Source: JAUVKA01 sp964465145
GTDB taxonomy: Bacteria; Bacteroidota; Bacteroidia; Bacteroidales; UBA12481
NCBI GenBank assembly: GCA_964465145.1
Contig: CAYXJR010000024.1
Span: 1 to 52,237, forward strand
Reading direction: 5' to 3'
Length of the DNA: 52,237 nucleotides
In this document: in pieces, positions 18,669 through 27,610 of the stretch
Layout of the letters: every line of letters starts with the position of its first letter
How positions within the stretch are numbered: position 1 is the stretch's first letter
Made by a program: the position numbers and the translations under genes
Notes under the pieces: generated by a model
Told to the model about the DNA's origin: nothing
The model's input: the letters and a program-made list of their open reading frames with translations, nothing else
Database searches by the model: none

Positions 18669-20819
18669 TTATTTGCGAGAGCTTATCAACACCTCCAATA
18701 TCTGCATAGCTGCTTTGGGAATCGAAGTACCCGGACCGAAAATGCCCACCACACCCGATTTATACAGAAAATCATAATCCTGAGGTGGTATGACACCTCC
18801 AACAATAACCATAATATCCTCGCGCCCCATCTTCTTAAGTTGTTCAATAACCTGCGGGACCAAGGTTTTGTGGCCTGCTGCCAAACTCGATACTCCCAGA
18901 ATATGGACATCATTCTCCACTGCATCCCTGGCTGCTTCCGCCGGAGTCTGAAACAATGGTCCAATATCAACATCAAACCCAAGATCAGCATACCCGGTCG
19001 AGATCACCTTGGCACCCCGGTCGTGTCCATCCTGCCCCATTTTGACAATCATTATCCTGGGCCGGCGCCCTTCCATTCCGGCAAAGTCATCTGCCATCTG
19101 GCGGGCCTGGTTAAATAAATCATCTCCCGAATATTCCGCAGAGTAAACTCCTGATATTGATCTTATCACAGCCTTATACCTCCCGGCTATTTTTTCACAA
19201 GCATACGAAATTTCTCCCAGAGTTGCCCTGTTTTTTGCAGCAACAACAGCTAACTCAAGCAAATTCCCCTTTCCTGTTTCAATACATTTTGTTATTTCAT
19301 CCAGAGAAGCCCGACAGGCAGGCTCATTTCTCCCGGCACGCAACTGTGCCAATCTTTCGATCTGCTGCTCACGTGCTTTGGTATTGTCAACATCAAGTAT
19401 ATCGATGGGGTCTTCCTTTTCGAGACGGTACTTGTTTACCCCGACAATAGTATCCATGCAGCTATCAATACGTGCCTGTTTCCTGGCGGCTGCCTCCTCA
19501 ATACGCATCTTTGGAATCCCGGTCTCAATAGCTTTGGCCATACCTCCCAATCCCTCAACCTCCTCTATCAGGGCCCAGGCTTTTTCAGCCAGGTTTTTTG
19601 TGAGACTCTCAACATAATATGATCCCGCCCAGGGATCAACCGATTTGGTAATTCCCGTTTCCTCCATTATGTATATCTGTGTATTGCGGGCGATACGGGC
19701 AGAAAAATCCGTTGGCAGGGCTATTGCCTCATCCAGGGCATTGGTGTGCAAGCTCTGGGTATGTCCAAGAACAGCACCCATTGCCTCAATACAGGTTCGG
19801 GCAACATTATTATACGGATCCTGCTGGGTAAGGCTCCACCCCGATGTCTGCGTATGAGTGCGCAAAGCCATGGATTTTGGATTCTTGGGGTTGAACTGCT
19901 TAACCAGCCTGGCCCAGATCATCCTGGCGGCACGCATCTTGGCGATCTCCATGAAGTGATTCATCCCGGATGCCCAGAAGAATGACAAGCGGGGAACAAA
20001 AGAATCAATATCCATTCCCGCCTTTAATCCAGCACGAAGATATTCCAGTCCATCAGCCAATGTATAAGCCAGTTCCAGATCGGCAGTTGCCCCTGCCTCC
20101 TGCATATGATATCCGGAAATACTTATAGAGTTGAATTTGGGCATATTTTTCGATGTATACTCAAAAATATCCGCAATAATTTTCATGCTGAAATCCGGCG
20201 GGTATATATAAGTATTCCGAACCATAAATTCCTTAAGAATATCATTCTGAATGGTCCCGGTTAACTGGTCAAGGCTAACCCCCTGATCAAGTCCTGCAAC
20301 AATGTAAAAAGCCATAATTGGAAGAACGGCCCCGTTCATAGTCATTGAAACCGACATCTTATCAAGAGGTATCTGGTCGAATAGTATATTCATATCCAGA
20401 ATGGAATCCACAGCAACTCCAGCTTTCCCAACATCACCCACAACACGCTCATGATCTGAATCATAACCCCTGTGGGTGGCCAGGTCGAAAGCAACGGATA
20501 ATCCCTTTTGCCCGGCTGCCAGGTTACGGCGGTAAAAAGCATTGGATTCCTCTGCAGTGGAAAAGCCTGCGTATTGGCGAACCGTCCAGGGGCGCATTAC
20601 ATACATGGTGGAATAAGGGCCCCGCAAAAAGGGAGGTATTCCCGCTGCATAATTGAGATTTTTATTGTTCTCCAGGTCTGCTGCTGTATAAACAGACTTC
20701 ACCGGAATTTGCTCAGGTGTTGTCCACACCTTTTCATCAGGTTTGGAATACTTCCGTTCTCTGACAGCAGGCTTGTAATCTATTTTTGTGAAATCTGGCT
20801 TCATCTTGGTAATATTCAA
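18669..20819 (-). CDS. mutB: Methylmalonyl-CoA mutase large (catalytic) subunit
   Basis: A 716-residue B12-dependent mutase interconverting succinyl-CoA and (R)-methylmalonyl-CoA. The TIM-barrel domain carries the substrate tunnel motifs PFLRGPYSTMYVMRPWTVRQ near residue 62 and the RIARNTQ segment near 380. The C-terminal cobalamin-binding domain has DGHDRGAKVI near residue 597, with the His that ligates cobalt. Start lies 10 bases after the small-subunit stop, showing tight coupling. With fumC upstream it supports a succinate-propionate route. Naming of subunits as mutA/mutB differs between organisms; here the cobalamin-binding chain is called mutB. Confidence 0.96.
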   Translation of the reverse strand: MNITKMKPDFTKIDYKPAVRERKYSKPDEKVWTTPEQIPVKSVYTAADLENNKNLNYAAGIPPFLRGPYSTMYVMRPWTVRQYAGFSTAEESNAFYRRNLAAGQKGLSVAFDLATHRGYDSDHERVVGDVGKAGVAVDSILDMNILFDQIPLDKMSVSMTMNGAVLPIMAFYIVAGLDQGVSLDQLTGTIQNDILKEFMVRNTYIYPPDFSMKIIADIFEYTSKNMPKFNSISISGYHMQEAGATADLELAYTLADGLEYLRAGLKAGMDIDSFVPRLSFFWASGMNHFMEIAKMRAARMIWARLVKQFNPKNPKSMALRTHTQTSGWSLTQQDPYNNVARTCIEAMGAVLGHTQSLHTNALDEAIALPTDFSARIARNTQIYIMEETGITKSVDPWAGSYYVESLTKNLAEKAWALIEEVEGLGGMAKAIETGIPKMRIEEAAARKQARIDSCMDTIVGVNKYRLEKEDPIDILDVDNTKAREQQIERLAQLRAGRNEPACRASLDEITKCIETGKGNLLELAVVAAKNRATLGEISYACEKIAGRYKAVIRSISGVYSAEYSGDDLFNQARQMADDFAGMEGRRPRIMIVKMGQDGHDRGAKVISTGYADLGFDVDIGPLFQTPAEAARDAVENDVHILGVSSLAAGHKTLVPQVIEQLKKMGREDIMVIVGGVIPPQDYDFLYKSGVVGIFGPGTSIPKAAMQILEVLISSRK

Positions 20820-20829
20820 TTAATAAAGA

Positions 20830-22710
20830 TCAAATCAAATCGGCTGAAGGAAGTCCCAATTCCCGGTGAAACTTCCAGAGGGTATCCAGGATATTAGTGC
20901 CGACATGAATAAAATGAGTAATTCCCTCTGTCCTTAAATGCTCTATGATCTCTCTGGGATACCCTGCTATTACTAAAATTGCCTGTCCCTGGTTTACCTT
21001 CACTGCTTCGGGGCCAAAATCGGCGTACTCCTTATCTGAAGAACATAACACAATAATATCTGCACTTGCATCCACAGCCGCTGCTATGCCATCTTGTATC
21101 GAATTAAAACCCACATTATTCAAGATTTCATACCCTGCACAACCAAAAAAGTTTGCAGCAAATCCTGCACGTCTTTGTCGCATTGTGGAATTTCCAATGG
21201 TCAGGAGAAAAACCTTAGGCCTTTTTTCGGCATTTTCTGTTGCCATTCTTAAGTTTTCAAAACCTTCCGCGCCACGGTATGGAATCAGAGGATGAGCATC
21301 AGCTCCTGTAGGATCCACAACAATAGTCCTGACAAGAGAAAGATCAGCTTCAGGGCTTAGGAATTCATTATTATCAGGATACTGGTTTGTTCCCAGTAAC
21401 ACTTCTTTCTGTAATGCAATATTCTCGTCGCGCAGCTGGGCTGAGGTGGTAATTTCATTCTGAATATATCCCTGCAAGAAGGCTTCGGTATATCCTCCCC
21501 GCTTCTCCACCTCCTTGAAAAGTTTCCATGCTTCTGAAGCGATAGAATCTGTCAATTTTTCAATATAATAGGATCCCCCTCCAGGATCAACCACCTTATC
21601 GAAATTCGACTCTTCTTTTAGAATAATTTGCTGATTCCTGGCTAGCCGCTCGCTGAAAGCATCCGGAATTTTAAAGGCATTATCAAAAGGATGAACTGTC
21701 AGGCTGTCGACCCCTCCTAAAACGGCAGACATTGCTTCAGTAGTAGTCCTCAGCAGATTAACGTGGGAGTCATAAACAGTTTTATTCCAGGTGGAAGTTT
21801 CAGCATGAACATACATTTTTGCAGAATCCGTAACAGATCCGGGATATGTTTCTATTATTCTCGACCATAATAATCGGGCGGCCCTTAATTTAGCAAGTTC
21901 CAGGAAATAATTTGATCCAATGGCAAAATTGAAAACCATGCTGGCTGCTGTTTCATCGGCCGTATAACCCTGATCATCCATTTCTGCCAGATATTCATTA
22001 GCAAGGGCCAGGGAAAATCCCAGTTCCTGAACAAATTTAGATCCTGATTGACGAAAATAGTTTCCATGGACAGCGATGATTTTCACTCCAGGATATTGCA
22101 TGGTTTGTTCGAGTAAAGCTGCCATTCTGGAGTATATTTCATCCTCATCTCCAAGTTTACCAGACATACTAAACTCCCCAAGCGGATCCCAATCCCAGTG
22201 AATTCTTAGATCTGTTTTCATAAACCCCTTATGGCTTGAGAGGAAATCCAATACTTCAGAGACATTTCTCGTATCCAGGCCGGAGATAGTTACCTCAATA
22301 TCTTTTAGCGGCAATCTGCCAAGAAGCTCAGTCAGCTCCTCTGTTCCAACAGGATTAAGGAAGTTGAATCCGATCGCCTGCACTCCATTGTTGATGAGGA
22401 AACAGGCTTTTTCAACTCCTTTTTCCACTGTTTGAAAATCGATATCCTGCCTGATCAGCCAGGTATTGGAATCCGGCTTAGTGCCCCTGACAAAAGGATA
22501 AACACCAGGCATTGCGTCCTGTATGTCCAGGTCTTCAATATCTTCATGACGGTAGTATGGCAGCACCGTAATTCCATCTACTGATCTCCAAACCAGCTTT
22601 TTATTATAATCAGCACCTTTAAGATCCCGCTTAATAGCCTCTTCCCAGGACTTTGTAGATACCGGGTCAAATTCATCGAACAGGTTTTCCTGTTTTTCGT
22701 TGGTGGCCAT
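20830..22710 (-). CDS. mutA: Methylmalonyl-CoA mutase small (non-catalytic) subunit
   Basis: A 626-residue homologue of the catalytic chain. The barrel motif FVRGTKPDSNTWLIRQ near residue 73 and VDPGGGSYYIE near 376 are recognisable. The C-terminal domain lacks the DxHxxG cobalamin-ligand motif (the corresponding stretch reads LLTIGNSTMRQRR near 504), as expected for the structural subunit of the heterodimer. A well-formed promoter lies just upstream, so the two mutase genes probably form their own unit even though the amidohydrolase and fumC genes precede them on the same strand. Confidence 0.95.
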   Translation of the reverse strand: MATNEKQENLFDEFDPVSTKSWEEAIKRDLKGADYNKKLVWRSVDGITVLPYYRHEDIEDLDIQDAMPGVYPFVRGTKPDSNTWLIRQDIDFQTVEKGVEKACFLINNGVQAIGFNFLNPVGTEELTELLGRLPLKDIEVTISGLDTRNVSEVLDFLSSHKGFMKTDLRIHWDWDPLGEFSMSGKLGDEDEIYSRMAALLEQTMQYPGVKIIAVHGNYFRQSGSKFVQELGFSLALANEYLAEMDDQGYTADETAASMVFNFAIGSNYFLELAKLRAARLLWSRIIETYPGSVTDSAKMYVHAETSTWNKTVYDSHVNLLRTTTEAMSAVLGGVDSLTVHPFDNAFKIPDAFSERLARNQQIILKEESNFDKVVDPGGGSYYIEKLTDSIASEAWKLFKEVEKRGGYTEAFLQGYIQNEITTSAQLRDENIALQKEVLLGTNQYPDNNEFLSPEADLSLVRTIVVDPTGADAHPLIPYRGAEGFENLRMATENAEKRPKVFLLTIGNSTMRQRRAGFAANFFGCAGYEILNNVGFNSIQDGIAAAVDASADIIVLCSSDKEYADFGPEAVKVNQGQAILVIAGYPREIIEHLRTEGITHFIHVGTNILDTLWKFHRELGLPSADLI

Positions 22711-22735
22711 AAAAATTGATTTCTGTTTGCAACCG

Positions 22736-22764
22736 CAAAATTATACACTTTCAACTAGAACCAA
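22736..22764 (-). promoter_or_regulatory. Bacteroidota-type promoter for the methylmalonyl-CoA mutase genes
   Basis: On the minus strand, TTG at 22764-22762 is followed by an 18-base spacer and TAATTTTG at 22743-22736. This matches the phylum's -33/-7 pattern, with the transcript start expected roughly 20 bases before the ATG at 22710. Seen directly in the sequence; activity is inferred. Confidence 0.68.
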
Positions 22765-22798
22765 CTTGTTGATCCTGTGATTTTTGTCATTCAATTTT

Positions 22799-23653
22799 TT
22801 ACAATTGATAAATCCGGATGGCGTTGGCAGCAGTGAGTTTTCGCAGAACTTCGGGCCCAAATTTCTCAAAATATCCTTCTGCCATACCAACAACCTGCGA
22901 ATATGAGGCAGCCAGAAGACAAACCGGCCAATCGGATCCGATCATTATCCTGTCCTCTCCGAAAGCATTCCATATCACATCCAGATAAGGGTAGAAATCA
23001 TCCGGTTGCCACAAATTCCAATCTGCTTCAGTAACCAATCCGGAAACTTTGCAGCTGACATTGGGGAAAGAGGCTAGCTGAGTGACCATTTCTGCCCATT
23101 CCTGAATTTCACCATGTCCTATCCTGGGCTTGGCGCAATGGTCTAAAACAAATCTCTGAGAGGGAAAAAGAGAAGCCAGCTGGATTGCCTTGGTAAGCTG
23201 CCGGGGGAATATGAGAATCTCATATAGCAGACCGCTAGGTTCCAGGCATGAAATTCCGTTAAGAAACTCGGGGCGAATCATAAAAGAATCATCCGGCTCG
23301 TCTTGAAGAACATGACGGAGTCCTTTCAACAAAGGATTGGAGGCATATTCATTTACTTGCTCCTCTATGTTAGATGCACATAAATCGAGCCAGCCCACCA
23401 CTCCCCTAATACTGAGATTTTTCCCTGCCATCTCCAATAGCCAATCGGTCTCCTCTATGGATTGCCTGGCTTGAATGGCGATCGATTCCAGATAACCGGA
23501 TTCATGACTAGCTTTTTTAAAATCCCGGGGTAAGAAATCAGAACGCAGCACGCCCATTTTATCCGATATCCAATCATACTGGACCGGATCATACCTCCAA
23601 AAATGTTGATGGACATCTATTTTGCCAGGAGATATATACCCAGATATATTCAT
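22799..23653 (-). CDS. Amidohydrolase family 2 protein (L-fuconolactonase-like)
   Basis: A 284-residue TIM-barrel metal hydrolase of the amidohydrolase_2 family. The metal-binding HxH is in KIDVHQHFW near residue 14, a third ligand His is in FVLDHCAKPRIG near 170, and the catalytic Asp lies in MIGSDWPV near 239. The KIDVHQHFW...YDWI opening is typical of L-fuconolactone and related sugar-lactone hydrolases, but substrate cannot be fixed from sequence. It is placed between fumC (10-base gap) and the mutase genes (88-base gap with its own promoter), an unexpected neighbour for a lactonase. There is no signal peptide. Confidence 0.82.
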   Translation of the reverse strand: MNISGYISPGKIDVHQHFWRYDPVQYDWISDKMGVLRSDFLPRDFKKASHESGYLESIAIQARQSIEETDWLLEMAGKNLSIRGVVGWLDLCASNIEEQVNEYASNPLLKGLRHVLQDEPDDSFMIRPEFLNGISCLEPSGLLYEILIFPRQLTKAIQLASLFPSQRFVLDHCAKPRIGHGEIQEWAEMVTQLASFPNVSCKVSGLVTEADWNLWQPDDFYPYLDVIWNAFGEDRIMIGSDWPVCLLAASYSQVVGMAEGYFEKFGPEVLRKLTAANAIRIYQL

Positions 23654-23663
23654 TGTTCAGGCC

Positions 23664-25058
23664 TTAATCAAGGCTGCCAATCATTTTTCCTGGATCCACC
23701 CATTCATCGAATTGTTTATCGGTAACATAGCCCAAAGCCAGTGCCGCTTCCTTAAGAGTAGAATTCTCCTTATAGGCTTTTTTGGCAATCGCTGCCGCCT
23801 TCTCGTACCCTATATAGGTATTTAAGGCAGTCACCAGCATTAGAGAATTATCAAGATTTTTAGTGATTACCGCATAGTTAGGCTCAATTCCGACCACTAA
23901 ATTATTAGCGAATGAAACGCAGGCATCTCCCAGTAAACGAGCCGAATCGATAAAATTATGGATCATCAAGGGTTTGAATACGTTCAACTCAAAATGCCCA
24001 CTCATTCCGCCAATCGTTATGGCAGTGTCATTCCCGATCACCTGAGCGCAAACCATGGTCATCGCCTCCACCTGGGTTGGATTGACTTTACCCGGCATGA
24101 TAGAAGAACCTGGCTCATTAGCCGGAATAATAATCTCCCCGATCCCGCTTCGCGGCCCACTGGCCAGGACCCGGATATCATTAGCAATCTTCATCAGGCT
24201 GACAGCAATCGTTTTTAGAGCTCCATGAGATTCAACAATGGCGTCGTGAGCAGCGAGCCCCTCGTATTTATTCTCACCTGTCACGAAAGGAAGTCCGGTC
24301 AATTCAGCAATCTTCTCAGCAACCTTGGGAGCATAGCCTTTAGGTGTATTAATTCCTGTACCAACGGCTGTTCCGCCCAGGGCAATTTCCGACAAATGCG
24401 GCAGCGTGTTCTTTATGGCCCGCAAACCATGATCCAACTGGCTCACATAGCCTGAAAATTCCTGTCCCAGTGTCAGGGGAGTGGCATCCATCCAATGGGT
24501 ACGACCAATCTTAACAACCTTCATAAACTCATCCACCTTCTTCTGGAGAGTATCGCAAAGCAGTTTAACACCGGGCAAAGTAGTGTCCACAAGAATTCTG
24601 TAAGCTGCAATATGCATAGCCGTCGGGAAAGTGTCGTTGGATGATTGTGATTTATTAACATCATCGTTAGGATGGATGAAACAGGTACCTTCCCCCAACC
24701 TTCCTCCCTGCACCACATGGGCACGGTTCGAAACTACTTCATTAACATTCATATTGGATTGGGTTCCTGATCCTGTTTGCCAAACCACCAGAGGGAACTG
24801 GTCATCAAGGTTGCCAGAAAGGATTTCATCGCAGATGCTGGCAATGAGTTCGGCCTTTTCTTTCGGTAAAACCCCCAGATCCATATTGGTCAGTGCCGCA
24901 GCTTTTTTGAGATAAGCAAAGCCCCGAATAATTTCTACAGGCATGCGGCCCGTACCGATTTTAAAGTTATTAACTGAACGCTGGGTTTGAGCTCCCCAAT
25001 ACTTGTCGGCAGGAACTTCCACCTGACCCATGGTGTCTTTCTCTATTCTGTATTTCAT
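23664..25058 (-). CDS. fumC: Class II fumarate hydratase
   Basis: A 464-residue class II fumarase, which reversibly hydrates fumarate to malate without an iron-sulfur cluster. The signature GSSIMPGKVNPTQ is near residue 316 with the catalytic Ser. Substrate-binding segments TGSGTQSNMNVNE near 96 and GRTHWMDATPLTLGQE near 184 are also present. Length is typical. In an anaerobe it would run toward fumarate and succinate, feeding the methylmalonyl-CoA mutase encoded downstream. The amidohydrolase gene begins 10 bases after its stop. Confidence 0.96.
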   Translation of the reverse strand: MKYRIEKDTMGQVEVPADKYWGAQTQRSVNNFKIGTGRMPVEIIRGFAYLKKAAALTNMDLGVLPKEKAELIASICDEILSGNLDDQFPLVVWQTGSGTQSNMNVNEVVSNRAHVVQGGRLGEGTCFIHPNDDVNKSQSSNDTFPTAMHIAAYRILVDTTLPGVKLLCDTLQKKVDEFMKVVKIGRTHWMDATPLTLGQEFSGYVSQLDHGLRAIKNTLPHLSEIALGGTAVGTGINTPKGYAPKVAEKIAELTGLPFVTGENKYEGLAAHDAIVESHGALKTIAVSLMKIANDIRVLASGPRSGIGEIIIPANEPGSSIMPGKVNPTQVEAMTMVCAQVIGNDTAITIGGMSGHFELNVFKPLMIHNFIDSARLLGDACVSFANNLVVGIEPNYAVITKNLDNSLMLVTALNTYIGYEKAAAIAKKAYKENSTLKEAALALGYVTDKQFDEWVDPGKMIGSLD

Positions 25059-25148
25059 AATGTTTTGAATGATTTTTAGGCTAACGAAGTTAGATATATT
25101 GTATCAAAAATTTCAGAAAAAAGTGGAAAATGAGTGGATAATTATGAT

Positions 25149-26241
25149 TTAAAGATCTTTTCCGAATTCCATAAGATAAGCTTTGATAAAATCGTTCAAA
25201 TCCCCGTCAAGCACAGCCTGTACATTTCCAGTTTCATAATTGGTTCGCAGGTCCTTAATCATCTTGTAGGGATGGAGCACATAAGAACGGATCTGGGAAC
25301 CCCATTCGATTCTCTTTTTCAGAGATTCAACTTTGGTTTGTTCCTCCATTTTCTTCCTGATTTCCAACTCATACAGGTTGGAGCGCAGCAGACGCATGGC
25401 GTTCTCCTTGTTTTTATGCTGAGACCTGGACTCACTATTCTCAATTACTATTCCTGAAGGAAGGTGCCTGAGTCGGACAGCCGTTTCCACTTTATTCACA
25501 TTTTGACCACCAGCTCCACCGGATCTAAAGGTATCCCATTCAATATCTGCCGGATTGATATCAATGTCGATCGAATCATCAATAGCTGGAGAAACAAAAA
25601 CCGATGCAAATGTGGTATGCCTGCGATTGCCGGCATCGAAAGGAGAAAGTCGAACAAGTCGATGGACTCCGCTTTCCGCTTTCAGATAACCATAGGCAAA
25701 CTCACCCTCAAATTCCAGGGTAACAGTTTTTACCCCGGCCTCATCCCCAGCTTGGTAATACAATTCTTTTACCTTGTAATTATTTCGTTCACCGTAACGT
25801 ATATACATACGCATGAGCATCTCCGTCCAATCGAGGCTCTCTGTTCCGCCTGCTCCGGAATTGATTTTCATGATGGCACCCAGCTGGTCCTCTTCCTTAC
25901 GAAGCATATTTCGGGTTTCAAGATCTTCAATTAGCTTTAAGCAGTGCAGGTATTGCACGTCTATCTCCTCCCCACTGGCCTCTCCATCTTTATGGAACTC
26001 AAAAAGAACCTGCAGGTCATCAATACTTCCCCGGACCTCCTCATAAGAATCTGTCCAATGCTTTAAGGATGTGGTATTTCTAAGCTGAGACTCAGCTTTT
26101 TTAGGATTGTCCCAAAAATCCGGAACCTGGGATTTCAGCTCCTCTTCTTTTATCTGAATGAGCTTGCCATCAACATCAAAGATGCCTCCTTAACGCCAGC
26201 TGACGTTTACTAAGATCCTTTAGTTGCTCCTGTGTTATCAT
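25149..26241 (-). CDS. prfB: Peptide chain release factor 2, expressed by programmed +1 frameshift
   Basis: RF2 recognises UGA and UAA stop codons and triggers peptide release. The zero frame starts at ATG 26241, encodes 21 residues and hits an in-frame TGA at 26178-26176. Shifting +1 there (skipping base 26178) opens the frame to 25149, giving about 363 residues, the normal RF2 length. The stop-recognition tripeptide SPF is near residue 199 and the catalytic GGQ near residue 245. Automated calling that starts at 25958 would lose about 95 residues. A -7-like TAATTTTG lies at 26266-26259, implying a short leader, but no matching -33 box is seen. Confidence 0.95.
26175..26190 (-). promoter_or_regulatory. 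prfB programmed +1 frameshift site
   Basis: Minus-strand order is AGGAGG (26190-26185), CAT, the slippery codon CTT (26181-26179), then the in-frame stop TGA (26178-26176). The three-base spacing between the Shine-Dalgarno-like hexamer and CTT, and the CTT TGA pair itself, match the well-known E. coli autoregulatory site. RF2 shortage slows termination at TGA and favours the shift, so the protein controls its own synthesis. Confidence 0.95.
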
Positions 26242-26342
26242 CAATGAGTGATTTGTGGCAAAATTACTAAATCCTGGGAGAATTGCCCCATTTCGTTCTG
26301 ATGAGACCGGAATAAAATCCTTACTTTTAGCTGATTCAATCC

Positions 26343-27542
26343 ATGTCATTTATGCATAAAGTATTGACCGGCCTGGATATCCTGGCCGGCGAGCATACAG
26401 AACAGAAGAAAATCCAGGGTAATATTGCATACCTGGGGCACCAGGCTTCGGTTGACAGCAGGCTCCAGAATGGTCTGGATGTGATTGTTTCCCTGTTTGG
26501 AAACCGGGTTACCGGGGCTTTCGGTCCGCAGCACGGATTCTCAACCATTGCACAGGATAATATGATTGAAACCCCACATGGGATCCATCCCCTGCACGGG
26601 ATTCCGATATATAGCCTGTATAGTGAAACCCGAATACCAACAGACAATATGCTGGATCAAACCGATTGTCTGATCGTTGACCTGCAGGATGTTGGGACCA
26701 GGGTTTATACCTATATCTGGACCCTATTCTATGTTATGCAATATGCTCATGGCAAGAAAATTCAGATTCTGGTTCTCGACCGCCCAAATCCTATTGGTGG
26801 TATAAATGTACAAGGAAATCTCCCTGAGTCTGATTATTATTCTTTTGTTTGCCGGTCGAAAATCCCTATGCGCCATGGAATGACCATAGGAGAGATAGCT
26901 GGTTGGTTCAAAAAAATTCACTTCCCCGATGTTTCACTGAGAGTGATCCCAATGAAAGGATGGGAAAGATGGATGCATTGGAAGAATACAGGGCTTGAGT
27001 GGATCAATCCCTCTCCAAACCTTCCAACTCCGGGTGGCTGCCTGATATATCCGGGAACAGTCCTTTTCGAAGGGACAATCCTTTCAGAAGGCCGCGGCAC
27101 CACCAGGAGCCTGGAGATTTTCGGACACCCTGATCTTGAACCGTATAAATGGAAGCCAGATCTGGAATTCTTTTTGGCAAAATCGGGTGCCAAAGGACAA
27201 GTGCTTCGTCCTGTATTTTTTGAGCCGGTATTTCACAAATTCGCCGGTAAGCATTGTGGGGGATACCAGATACATGTTACAGACCCAAAGGCCTTTAACC
27301 CATGGAAACTGGGACAGCTTCTGATGCAGTTTTTCTATCAAAGAATGGGAAGTGAAATTTTCTGGAGCACTAATCCTTATGAATATGAATTCCAGGGATA
27401 TGCTATCGACTGGATCAATGGTACAGATAAAATCAGAAACTGGATAGAGAAAGGCCTGCCTTTAAAGGAGCTGGATGAACTAGCAAATCGTGGCAGGGAT
27501 GAATTCTTGGCACTTCGACAGGAACAATTGCTATACCCTTAA
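26343..27542 (+). CDS. DUF1343 / NamZ-type exo-beta-N-acetylmuramidase
   Basis: A 399-residue protein of the DUF1343 family, whose founding characterised member NamZ removes terminal MurNAc residues from peptidoglycan fragments. Family segments include GPQHGFSTIAQDNM near residue 63, DCLIVDLQDVGTRVYTYIWT near 107, LDRPNPIGG near 145 and PSPNLPTPGGCLIYPGT near 224. No clear signal peptide at this start, which differs from many exported members and may mean a cytoplasmic form or a mis-set start. Together with mpl it suggests murein recycling. Promoter region shared with divergent prfB. Confidence 0.87.
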   Translation: MSFMHKVLTGLDILAGEHTEQKKIQGNIAYLGHQASVDSRLQNGLDVIVSLFGNRVTGAFGPQHGFSTIAQDNMIETPHGIHPLHGIPIYSLYSETRIPTDNMLDQTDCLIVDLQDVGTRVYTYIWTLFYVMQYAHGKKIQILVLDRPNPIGGINVQGNLPESDYYSFVCRSKIPMRHGMTIGEIAGWFKKIHFPDVSLRVIPMKGWERWMHWKNTGLEWINPSPNLPTPGGCLIYPGTVLFEGTILSEGRGTTRSLEIFGHPDLEPYKWKPDLEFFLAKSGAKGQVLRPVFFEPVFHKFAGKHCGGYQIHVTDPKAFNPWKLGQLLMQFFYQRMGSEIFWSTNPYEYEFQGYAIDWINGTDKIRNWIEKGLPLKELDELANRGRDEFLALRQEQLLYP

Positions 27543-27610
27543 TATTCACTTATTTTTAGACCATTTATAAACTATATACCCAAATTAAATAATTTAAAAC
27601 CCAAATTATT

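Noticed and set aside
25149..25958. prfB as an N-terminally truncated or broken gene
   Set aside because: The missing N-terminus is present upstream in another frame, joined by a canonical +1 frameshift site, so the gene is intact.
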